Positions 38,050-48,074 of a stretch of 64,000 nucleotides of DNA are shown piece after piece. This DNA is from Panorpa germanica (taxonomy: Eukaryota; Arthropoda; Insecta; Mecoptera; Panorpidae), in contig OY783215.1 of assembly GCA_963678705.1 (NCBI GenBank), forward strand, positions 11,451,740-11,515,739, given 5' to 3'. Numbering within the stretch: the first letter of the stretch is position 1; each line of letters begins with the position of its first letter. The position numbers and the translations under genes were made by a program. Below the pieces are notes generated by a model. It worked only from the letters and a program-made list of their open reading frames with translations. It had not been told where the DNA came from and ran no database searches.

Positions 38050-38715
38050 AGAATGAATAGAAAAGGAAGGAAAACAAAATGTAAAAAAAGAGAGGAGAAG
38101 GTATTACGAAGGAAGATGGTTAGCGGTGGCGGTGATAAAGGAGAAAGTCAGAGAGGTACAAAATCTGATAAAGGAAAGGGATATAGAAGCCCAACAACAG
38201 GATAGATGAAGTAAAATACAATACCAGATACAGTCAGTTACGGTCGAAAGATAGTCGCAATACCTAGAAGAACTGGGAGGTAAAGAAGTGAGGTTTAGAC
38301 TAGAGAATGAAGAAAGAGGAAGTAGGTACTAGGGTGCAGAGGAAGAGAAACTCTGAAGAATGTGTGGCAAAGAAGTAGAAAAGTAGAGCACATTAAGAGT
38401 AGGTGCAAGGAGAAATTGGAGAGTGAAGTAGATCTGATAAAGATGTTATAGGGTAAGAAAAAAGAGTTAAAATGGATGAATGAACTTAGTAGTAAGCGAA
38501 GGGTAATACAAGACAAGGAGAAGAAGCTTGACATGTAGTTCTAAGAAAGAATTTAGGATAGAAAGAGAAAAAAACATAGAGTGCAGAAGAGACAAGGAAG
38601 GCAAGAGATGGATGGCGAAGATACAAGCAAGAAGGAAGGTGAAAGAGAAAAGGGAGAGAAACAATGAGTAGTATGGAGCAAGAAGATATAGAGGCAAGAG
38701 TAAAAGAATCAGGCA
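38050..38715 (+). pseudogene. LINE (non-LTR retrotransposon) ORF2 C-terminal remnant
   Basis: A strikingly purine-rich plus strand decodes, across frameshifts and stops, to LINE-type C-terminal sequence. Examples are VRFRLENEERGSRY, then RMCGKEVEK, EHIKSRCKEKLE and Lys/Arg/Glu-rich text. The order RFR-x-NE...RY...C-x-CG-x-E(V/E)E...EH-x4-C matches the cysteine-rich end found after the reverse transcriptase of many insect LINEs. Several in-frame stops (e.g. around 38325) show it is dead. A second copy lies at 44440-44875 on the other strand. RT core and endonuclease are absent. Confidence 0.6.
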
Positions 38716-40379
38716 GTATTCTTTGAATTATTAAAATCTTAGAACAGTTTTAAATTTAATTTGGTAATGAGATGTAATAACGAGATACACACATTAAATT
38801 AATAAATACAAATCTGTAAATTAATAAATAATTATAAAATAATAATTAATAAATAAAATGCATATAAACTCGGTCTCTAATTATAAACATAAACTTATTA
38901 GACAGCGATTTAGTTCACATATAGAGTCTGGATATTACGAGTATAAAGAATCTGTCAGCATAGTAGCAGTAGCAGGTCATCGATGATGGCATTCAGAATC
39001 GAAAATAGACCTATGTTAAATAAATTAAATAAATAAAAAAATGAAAAATGTAGATGAAAATTGAAATAAGAAAATGTAAAACAGTATGTTTAGTATAAAC
39101 AATATTAAATTATTTCGATATTATCAAAGAAAAAGAATTATCATCATGAGTTTCTTCATTTACGTAAAATATCTTTTAATGTAATACGTGTTATTTAAAG
39201 ATACACAGATACCATTTTATAATATAAAAACAAATGTAAACAATATAGCACATGTACCTACCCTATTTATAATAAAAATATGAAATAAAAATGACTTAAA
39301 AATGTTCCTCATTCATTTTTCCTTGTTGATTATTTAATTTCCGTTTGTGATACATAAATTGATATTTTCTTTCATTCACACTTTTCCAGCCTCTGGTTTT
39401 ACTCATACATTTTACTTCTTTGGATAAGTGGCTGGCTTTCTCTATAAATTACATGAAAATGTTTTTCATTTTGTTTATTTTTCAAATTATGTTTACTGAA
39501 ACATTTTCAAACGCTAATGAGTTCTCGCATAAAAAAATATTTATATTTCAACATTGGACTAATTTTAATATTATTAAATAAGTACATCAAAATGGAAGGA
39601 AAGTAAATAATTATTTAGGAGGTTGGGAGAAGAGGAGAGTAAAGGGAGTGTAAACCGTCAGTTACTCGTAAATGATTTTACAGGCCAATAGATACGTTTA
39701 ACCTATTGATTTGATCAGATATTCGTACGATGCTAAATCTGGTGACTCTTCAAGGTTTTCAGTTGTGAGCTATCAGCGTGGTCAAGAATTTATCGTAGTA
39801 AGAATTAATCTTACTAAATATAATAAGAAAAGTAAAATATCGACGATGCTGTTTTCCACAAAAAGAAAAAAACAAATAGGGGTTATTATTATTTGCCGCG
39901 TATTTTAACTTCGTAATAAAATGTAATATGGATAATTATAAGTTTTCGAATAAAAAAAAAGTATTTTTTGCCTACAAAACTGATTCAAATAAGATTAAAG
40001 TATTTAAGTACATCATAAAACTTTCTTTTTAATAGAATTTAAGAATCCGATTTTATTTGTGTTACAACTTTTGGTATAAGTTAAAAAAAGCATTTAGACA
40101 ACCAATTATATTTTACCAATAAAAAGTCTAACTTTTTTTAAAAGCAGAAATGGGTACGAATCATAGAGGGTTTTGTTTTATTTGTAAAACTGTAAAATAG
40201 TAGCAATTGAACCATCAAATAAATAGGTTTTACGAACAGAAAGTTTCAGTACATACTTCATTGTTATGCGAGTGCGTTTATTGGTTCCTTCCTTCGCTTT
40301 TACCAAGATTATTTATTTTTATCGTTGTATTCAAAATATTATATCAAATTTGACTTGTAGTAGAAGTTGTTAGGAATCC
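38716..40379. other. non-coding AT-rich DNA
   Basis: No gene or bounded element recognised. Confidence 0.6.
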
Positions 40380-40575
40380 GCAAGCCTATCAGACTTCAAT
40401 TGGACCTCTTATATAATCTTCGAAGGCAACACTGTCACCAAAGGACTTGGGTCCAAGTGAAAGTCCCATTACACTCAAATAGTACAAGAGTAATGCTATA
40501 CCCTCATTGAATATGCCGGCAGCGATGTGTGCAACCATTTTCACAATTGGAGCTACAATGATTTGTTTTTTTTGC
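40380..40575 (-). pseudogene. fragment of a transposon-encoded protein
   Basis: The minus strand reads KMVAHIAAGIFNEG, then LLLYYLSVMGLSLGPKSFG and ends FEDYIRGPIEV-stop. The pattern (hydrophobic A-x-FN-x-G, then VM-x-LG-x-x-x-GP/GQ) recalls a segment I associate with arthropod DNA-transposon proteins that carry '...FN(D/E)G...VM..LG...G' near their C-terminus. Superfamily is not assigned. No start and no upstream domain, so it is a remnant. Confidence 0.35.
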
Positions 40576-42580
40576 TTAAAAACACCTACACATCTTTCTA
40601 ATAATTTGTCATTGGTGAGATCTAAATAGATTTTTTGTTGTTTGATTATTATAGATTATTACAATATGTTCTGTTTAGAGGATATTCAGTGATAGGTATG
40701 TAAAAATAATAATGTTGTAAAATGACTCATCCCTCAATTTCAATAGATCCTAGATTCTGATTAGTTGGTTAATAGGTGCTGAGGTACTTTCTTTTTTAGT
40801 CTGCGTATTGCAAAATTATTTGACATTAGATAGCTGGCCAAATTGTTTGGATGTTCTAAATAGATTAGATGCACACTTAGCAACATGCTGTGGTAATGGC
40901 AGCTAATCATGTTTAAAAGCAGAAAATTTATTCACAGTCCGGTGCGATTTTCTTCTTGTAACTTTCGGAATATATGTCGGATTAACATGCAATTTTGTAT
41001 GTATATACTTAAATATATGTACGTTACGAAAATGAACTAAAAGAATTGATTTCTTGAAAATCCTGACTGCGTACAACCCCCAAGTGTTCATATCCTTATG
41101 ACGTCACACATTTGCACAATAATAAAACTTAACAACCATCAAGAAATTCGTTCATGAGCCATTTTTTATATTTTATGGTTCTTGAGACGTGTCATTATTG
41201 TATTCAGCAAGTGATATGTATGACAAACATGAAGTATGTTAATCCTTTGTCTCTCAGTGACATGGTGTGTGCCAGCATCATGTCACGTCACTTCAAACTA
41301 CCTCTCACTCATAAGTTTATCTAGATTTAACTTGAAGGTGCACGTTAGAGCCAGATCACGACCCCCTTCGTAGTTGTATTTACCAATCTTCATTTGATAT
41401 TCAACTTCATTTACAATAAATCAGAATTCATTTTATTTTTATAGACACCTTACGACTTCAATGATTACATTGCATCCTCATTTTTATTTACATTTTATAG
41501 TTCAGGTGTTCTAACACTGACAAGATTCAGCCAGAGAGTGACAGAGCTATATAGAGAAGTACAGGTATTGGTATAGTATACTAGAACAGCTTTCTAGCTA
41601 GTGAAAAGTTTATAGCCGAAAGCCTAGCGGATATCGAGTACCAGTAAAAGCTCAAAGAAGGATAAATAGGAATATATATCGCAATATCTCTTAGCTGGAG
41701 GTTGTTACGCTGCTAAAGGTATTGGCAGAGTGAGAGAGAGAGAGAGAAGGAGGAGAACGGGTTCATCCCTTAGACTATTATATGTATACAAACCCCTAGA
41801 TTTAGGATGGACGTGTCTTGAGTAAATCGGCTGTATCGTGTGTGAGGAAATCTTTTAGTTACAGTTTTATCCATATATAAATTCTATGGTACAAATACGC
41901 CTGCTTATTCTTATATAATTTGAGGTTAGATTTATTTACAACGTTCTGAATTTCATAAATTTCAATATCGGTTCCAGGGATATAAAAGGAAGACATATTC
42001 GTATATAATCAGTGAAATGTTCCATCATTTTCCAACTTTAAAATTTTGTTGTACCGATTTATCAATTTTGATCTTATATAGCATTTGAACACTTTGTCGT
42101 AAGAGCAAACTTCTAATTTAATGTTTAAAAATACATTACTATCAGTCGCATGTTTGAAATAAACTTACGTGTCTGCACGGCTTCGTTCCAGAGCTCTGAT
42201 TACATTCATAAGTACTGTCAAAAATAGCACTCAGGCAATGCGTGAATCTCTGATAAGTACAAAATGATTTGTATAAAATTTCAGCTAAACAATATGATGA
42301 CATTCTATTAATAGTACAACACAGACATTATTCACATTCACTATTCATTTAAAATTTATACATTTTGACAGTGTGTCAATTTCATTCAATTATTTATAAT
42401 AGTTTAACATATAAAACGTTTTTCCGTTTAATTTAGAAAAGTTAATGAAAATTATTATTGACCTGAAATAGATAAATATTTTATTTATGAAAAGTTATAT
42501 TACCTGTAAAATTTGTTTTGTTTCTTGTGGGTTTTATAGATAACATTTCAAAAACTATTAAGTTCTAAAGGACCATCGAT
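40576..42580. other. non-coding DNA
   Basis: AT-rich with a short (GA)n tract near 41731. Nothing else recognised. Confidence 0.55.
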
Positions 42581-42690
42581 TAATTACGTTACATGCGAAG
42601 GTGGGGGAGGGGGGTCTCAAATTGGGATAAGATGTAAGAAATGGGGGAAGGGTTCACAAGCTTTATGATGTTGCATGTAGTCTAAAATTT
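42581..42690 (+). repeat. G-tract dispersed repeat, copy 3
   Basis: AATTACGTTACATGCGAAGG, then GGGGGAGGGGGGTCTC, GATAAGATGTAAGAAATGGG and GATGTTGCATG. It has the same order of elements as 2320-2412. Confidence 0.5.
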
Positions 42691-42949
42691 TAAAAACTAT
42701 TAAAAAGTGCCACAACAAAATGAACATTATGTAAGTATGTTATTTTATCTCAAATTTAGCGACACTAAGAAACAGCCCTGGTAAAAACTAGGTACTTCTT
42801 GATTGGGAAATACCTAATTGTTTTTATGTGAAATTACAAAATTTGAAATTTATAATATTTATTCGAACTTTCAAAAGCACTTGTAAGAATATGAAGAAAC
42901 CGAACTATGGAATTAGAATTGGAGCAACTTTATTAGTTATCAGGGTCTG

Positions 42950-43136
42950 TATTCCTGAGTCTTGCGAGAAATGTGAGTGAAACATTTTACGAATCACTTT
43001 TAAAACAATATTCCTGTATTATTCCTGAATTTTATTATTAATTAGAAATACTCTTTTAAAAGTGATTCGTAAAATGTTTCGCTCATATAAATCATATCTG
43101 TTCGATTACGATCACTGTTCGCAAGACTCAGGAATA
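42950..43136. mobile_element. foldback MITE, 187 bp
   Basis: Termini TATTCCTGAGTCTTGCGA are inverted at the two ends. A second pair of inverted arms lies inside (AACATTTTACGAATCACTTT versus AAAAGTGATTCGTAAAATGT), so most of the element can fold on itself. No convincing target duplication was seen, so the superfamily is unknown. Confidence 0.7.
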
Positions 43137-43659
43137 GTGTCACAGAGCAGAATTGATTATTTGATTAAATGATTAAAATAAGTTTGTTGTTAATGCTCTT
43201 TTACAATCACATTTACTTCAGTTCTGCTATTTTGGGATTACTTATTTTACAAGGTGTTATTTTAATAAAATTCTAAATTTAAATTTTCAAGGTGTGACAA
43301 GCGTGATATGAAATTTTATTTTGTCATTCATATTAATTTTCTTACAGCAAGTGTGTTCGGAGCTTGGATAATTCTATCCCCTCTTATCCAGTACGAAATT
43401 TAATTTATGATTATAAATACATTGAAAATAGTATAAACACACGAGATATGGACCAGCTAGAATACCTGGTTAATATTATGTAGTGAACATATTTTCATGA
43501 AGCCTGTCAAAATTTTAATATACACATTTCAATTTTTGTATGACTAACATTGTCTGTATATTATCGTTCACTGTTTTATACACGTATGAGTATTATTAGT
43601 GGATTCGCATTCAGATCACAGCAGTGTTGTTCATATTTAAATCCAGTGATTAAGTTAAA
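43137..43659. other. non-coding AT-rich DNA
   Basis: Nothing recognised. Confidence 0.55.
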
Positions 43660-43990
43660 ACATAAAGCCAGTCATTTCCGATCGGTCAGTCAGTATGTCA
43701 TGCCATCTCTTTCCCCCTTACACGTCCCTCCAATATTAAACATACCCGTGCTTTCCATTGTCCCTATTGTGTCCAACCGAATCTCTACGCTTTGGGGTGG
43801 GTGGCATGACGGGTTGTTTGATGGAAGGGTCATGATGAGTAGAGGAATAGTGGAAGTAGGAGGAGAGGGGTGGAATGACCAACCGATTAACACCGTAATA
43901 GAGCCATCCGCGTTCCCGTCTATCGCCACCGCAATGTTAACACCATCATTGTCTTCTGACCTGGGTGGCTTAATCCAGTACAATATATTG
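43660..43990. other. GC-rich island, open on both strands
   Basis: About 330 bp near 50% GC inside roughly 30% GC DNA. A plus-strand frame (43550-44008, 152 codons) and a minus-strand frame (43690-44088, 132 codons) overlap here. Neither shows a family I know. The minus frame has IAVAIDGNADGSITVLIG and Pro-rich text; the plus frame has TLWGGWHDGLFDGRVMMS. No clear splice boundaries. It could be an old inserted fragment of a mobile or viral element, or a conserved exon. I cannot decide between these. Confidence 0.35.
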
Positions 43991-44439
43991 CAATTAAAAC
44001 GTAAATAAATATATTTAGAAAAAGGGGTAGTGATTGTGTTCGTTAATGGTACTGAACAGAGATATGTATTTATCTTACTAAATGACAATTAATATTCTTT
44101 TGTTGTGCAAATGATAACAATAGGATGGCACAATAGCAAAATATTTCAAGGTTCAATGCGCCTTTTCTGGTAATTACGTTTTTTATATTATTGTTTTTTT
44201 CTTTGATAATCACAGGCACTACCGAAAACATTGAGGAATACGATATGATTATTCCACTTAAAATATCTGGCTGGAAGAGATCAGGCTTAATAGATTTGAG
44301 ATATATCTTTAGAGTAGGTCCGGCATAGAGAAGTTTTATTTAAATAAATAAGATCCAAAGAGACACCTGCCACAACGCTTTACATTTTTTCTTTATATTA
44401 AACTTATACCTATTCCAATTCATATTTGCAATCTTTCTT
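43991..44439. other. non-coding DNA
   Basis: Nothing recognised. Confidence 0.55.
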
Positions 44440-44875
44440 TATATAAACTAATGACTCATGTTCCTACTTCTCCTTTCTATTCTATGCTACTTAGTTTCCC
44501 GCATCTGATTTCTCCTCTTTCTCTTATCTTCTTCTCCGTTACTCCGTTATACACCTTCCCAAACAATTCCTCTATCTTCCTTCAATTCACATTTCATCCT
44601 CGTATGTTTCAGTGCCCCTTCTATTCCCTTGCACATTCTGTAGGCTCTCCCATCTTCGCAGTACCTATTTCCTTGTTTCCTAATATCTTGTTTCCTTTTC
44701 CATTATTCTCTCGCAGATTTGTTTGTTTCTCTTATTTATGTCGCCTGTTTGATTTTATCAATAGCTTTTTACTGCTGTATCTGCTCAGTTCCACCACAAC
44801 ACTTCTCCCTACTTCTTTCCTCTTCACAGCCTTTTCTAGTGTCATTCTATTGCTTTCATAATAACCTTTTTTTTA
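44440..44875 (-). pseudogene. LINE ORF2 C-terminal remnant, second copy
   Basis: The minus strand reads GNRYCEDGRAYRMCKGIEG, then ALKHTRMKCELKED and a Lys/Glu-rich stretch. This parallels the RY...C-x-CG-x-E-x-E...(E/K)H-x4-C layout of the 38-kb copy. Frames are broken by stops, including one soon after CELKED. The 136-codon plus-strand frame over this region (Ser/Phe/Leu-rich) is the shadow of the purine-rich coding strand. Confidence 0.55.
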
Positions 44876-45430
44876 CAATTAATAAAATAATATTTAATAT
44901 GAATTTTCCCGTTTAACACAGATACTTATATGTAAGATAACGAAAAAGATTAGCATTCATTCTCCTTTATAAGGAAGGACCATAACCCCGTTTTAAGGAT
45001 TACAAAATCTTAAGAATGTGTTAAAAGTTTTTAGAATTGCTATAAATACAAAGAAGTGCCAAAGGATAGATTTATTTTTCAAAAAGTCACAAAATATTGT
45101 ATACTAGGTAAAATCGTTTATGTTACTTAATTACAAATTTACATAAGTGTGTTTAATTAATGGTGATATTGTTGAGTTTTCATTAATTGAGGTTTGTATT
45201 GTTTCACAATTTACTAGGCTATGATGAACTGTCATTTCTGTCAAAAATATAATTCAATTTGTAAAAAGAAATTTAATTGAATTAGGAAAGGCTGATGCTA
45301 TAACACGGCAATTTGAAATTAAAAAAGAAATTAATTAATTACAAATTGAATAAAACGAACCTTTCTGGTTCTGACATAATGACACAGACCTGGCTTACAT
45401 TCATTTCTGTTGAATTTTAAACAATTTAAT
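44876..45430. other. non-coding AT-rich DNA
   Basis: Nothing recognised. Confidence 0.55.
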
Positions 45431-45685
45431 TCAGTCTTTTGTTTTGTATATTATTACCCTGTGGAAACAAGCAGTATTTACAACGCTGATGGTCTGTAAA
45501 CCCAAATGAACATGTTCCGTGAACATTTGTAAATGTAAATCCAATAACAAATGTACACCGCTACCGCTACCGCTACCGTTACCGTGACGGTTGCCAAACA
45601 TTGTCCTGCGGGTATGTCCGCAATTCGTGGTCAACATTAACGTTAATAACAACCACCAGTATATGTAAAACACGTAATGGAACAA
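45431..45685 (-). CDS. candidate first exon of a secreted protein (weak)
   Basis: The ATG at 45685 opens MFHYVFYIYWWLLLTLMLTT, a hydrophobic signal-peptide-like start. Then come NCGHTRRTMFGNRHGNG, a GSGSGSG tract encoded by a (GGTAGC)n microsatellite, and LDLHLQMFTEHVHLG. A possible donor CACAGG|GTAATA lies near 45457. The start codon sits in the arm of a hairpin (45676-45717, AATGGAACAA against TTGTTCCATT). No family was recognised and the microsatellite argues for caution. Confidence 0.25.
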   Translation of the reverse strand: MFHYVFYIYWWLLLTLMLTTNCGHTRRTMFGNRHGNGSGSGSGVHLLLDLHLQMFTEHVHLGLQTISVVNTACFHRVIIYKTKD

Positions 45686-45717
45686 ATACCAGGAGCACCG
45701 GTGTATTGTTCCATTTG

Positions 45718-46311
45718 ATAAGCTTTTAAGAGTCGCATAAAGTTAACGAACTATGTGAAAAAAAAACCGTTTCCCCTGTTTTGAACCTGTTTTATCAGTA
45801 TTTATTGAGAATCTAGCATTCATCAACTTCTGATTGGTCGCTTAATCCACCATAAGTATTTTTGTGTATTTTTTGAACCAGGCAATTTTATTTAATTTTT
45901 ATTACTCATAAATCCATATACATAAATGTTATAAAATCTAATTTATTTAACGTCGGTCTATTTCGGTTATACTGAGACTTAGCACGGACGATCTTCTACT
46001 ATGTAGTTAGTTTTATGGTGTCGTGGCCTCATATATGTGCACAACATCGCTACCTTATATGTTTTTATAATTATGTCAGGGAATAATCAGTTATACTCAT
46101 AACAACCAAACGCAGAAAATATAGCACTGCACCTGTGATCGTACCCGAAGATATTTAATTAACTTTTAAGTCTCCCGCGAGAAGACAATTATATCTAGTA
46201 ACAATCCAGACATAATTGCATTAATCGGCAGGCTTATTTCAAAAGTAGACTAGCATAAGTGCACAGCAAATACTACAGGCGCGAATCGATGCTCTTTCCT
46301 GATTTGGCGCC
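45718..46311. other. non-coding DNA
   Basis: Nothing recognised up to the TAA flanking the MITE. Confidence 0.55.
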
Positions 46312-46314
46312 TAA

Positions 46315-46681
46315 GGCCGTCTGCACATGGGTCGACTGATTGCAAACGCGAGCCCCGAATCTGCCCGAACCGAATGAGAATAGATCTCTGTTGTGAGTGA
46401 GAGAACGCACACGGCACATTGGTTTTAAGCGACTGTGTTTCTAGGTCGCAGACAATTACATTGCATGCTTTAGATGGTGAACAGCATGAGCAGAGATGTG
46501 CACAAATACTTTTCAAAAGTATTTAAACACATACATACATACAAATACCTCACAATACGACACAATAAAATCCCCTATTATACTATTGTTAAAAATTCTA
46601 TAGAGTCGCGAAACATGGCTCGTTTCTTGTTTTCGTTGGAAGCTTCGAATTTTCAATCAGTCGATCCGTGTGCGGACGGCC
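46315..46681 (+). mobile_element. Harbinger-type MITE, copy 3 (best preserved)
   Basis: 367 bp with inverted termini of about 28 bp: GGCCGTCTGCACATGGGTCG ... and, reversed, GGCCGTCCGCACACGGATCG, both continuing ACTGATTG. TAA flanks both sides (46312-46314, 46682-46684). No transposase is encoded. The 82- and 88-codon frames across its ends are artefacts. It is a reference for the copies at 4279 and 19639. Confidence 0.88.
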
Positions 46682-46684
46682 TAA

Positions 46685-47708
46685 AGCGACTGTACAACCT
46701 TTGGCAGTACTGCGAGTTGTAGAATTAAAGTACGTATTCCATCTGTGACGTCACACCGTCTTTCTTCATAATATAAAGTACTTAACACTTCCAATAATGT
46801 AATAATGAGAAATAGGATACTACCTAATTCATATAAATACGAACCACGATAAATTCTCAACAAATGGGAGTACAATACCCTCAGTATCCAAAGTAAAACA
46901 AAAATTGAAATGTGTATAAATGTTTGCGTATATATCAGGCGTATTATTATTATTCCTGTCATTTTCATCCGTGTCCCTAGCGTAATTTACTTGTCACATT
47001 GTTTGTATTCGACAAAAAATACATTTTTATTTATTTAGTACCACGACAAAAGAATGTGTTTGATATGTTTATATATAGAAGTTGTATTTTCTAGATAGAC
47101 TTTTAGGCGTAAGAATAAAAATAGCCTTTTCGAATATCAACCTACCATCGACATCCGACAACAACAAAAAATCAACGAATGAATTATTTTGCATAAAAGA
47201 AACTTTTAAAGGAAAAGTTTTGCATTGTTATCTAATATGATAGAAAAATGTATTTATTTAAGTGGAAATATTCACGATACAATATTTTATTTCTTTAATA
47301 TTGATAAGAGCTTTTGGGATTCTAATATTTTTAAAGCCTTTTCCACTATATACAGGTATTTTAACGGGTTTACTTTTTATAGACCTATATTTTACGTCGT
47401 TCAATCACCAACGAGTCTCTGGTAATGTGTTGGTAGTTGGTAAAGTTTAGTAGTATCGTACCCCCATTTTATTAATTACACCGCTGCCTAATTAACATTA
47501 ATTATTGCATACTATAAATAATACAATAATAGCACTAGACTGAACTAACTGAACGTAAACTTATGTATTTATACTTATTATACTTATTATTATATACTAT
47601 GTATTTATATTATATATACTTATTATTTACCGAAGATTAACATAATTGTTACTAAATAAAAGCAAAAGATATTAAAAATGTTATGCATATATATTAGTTT
47701 AGTGCGTA
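46685..47708. other. non-coding AT-rich DNA
   Basis: No gene or element recognised. Confidence 0.55.
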
Positions 47709-47710
47709 TA

Positions 47711-48072
47711 CAAGGTCTGTTCAAAAAATAAGGTGAATTTTCATTTTTCTAAAAAAATATTTATTTATTCATCAATTTCAGATATAATTGTGCCAGCGTT
47801 TTTTCCAATCCTCGAAGCAGTTCTGATATGCACTTTTTGGTATGCTCTTGAGCTCTCTCAGCTCAATTTCGGTTTGTATCTCCTCAATCGTCTCAAAACG
47901 TCGTCCTTTCATGGGTCTCTTCAATCTTGGGAACAGGAAAAAGTCGCAGGGGGCCAAATCTGGTGAATACGGTGTTGTTTTTGACCAAAAAATTACGAAC
48001 AAGCAATGACGAGTGAGCAGGTGCATTATCGTGATGCAAAAGCCATTCATCTTATTTTTTGAACAGACCTCG
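47711..48072 (-). mobile_element. mariner element, internally deleted
   Basis: Inverted termini CNAGGTCTGTTCAAAAAATA followed by AG(G/A)TGAAT, about 28 bp. TA flanks both ends (47709-47710, 48073-48074). On the minus strand the 5' terminus runs straight into the last third of a mariner transposase. At 362 bp the element has lost roughly two thirds of a full-length mariner (about 1.3 kb). Confidence 0.92.
47774..48055 (-). pseudogene. mariner transposase, C-terminal fragment
   Basis: Minus strand: DEWLLHHDNAPAHSSLLVRN carries the second catalytic Asp (HDN). After a small deletion and frame change it continues PYSPDLAPCDFFLFPRLK, with the third catalytic Asp (PCD), and ends EDWKKRWHNYI-stop. 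The N-terminal helix-turn-helix domains and the first Asp are missing, so it cannot be active. Family: Tc1/mariner, DD34D type. Confidence 0.9.
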
Positions 48073-48074
48073 TA

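Noticed and set aside
38295..38697. Two overlapping minus-strand frames of 76-79 codons
   Set aside because: Shadow of the purine-rich LINE remnant on the plus strand.
44451..44861. 136-codon plus-strand frame rich in Ser, Phe and Leu
   Set aside because: Shadow of the purine-rich LINE remnant on the minus strand.
46250..46722. 88- and 82-codon frames on opposite strands
   Set aside because: They share the peptide QSVDPCADGL because they read the two inverted termini of the third MITE copy.
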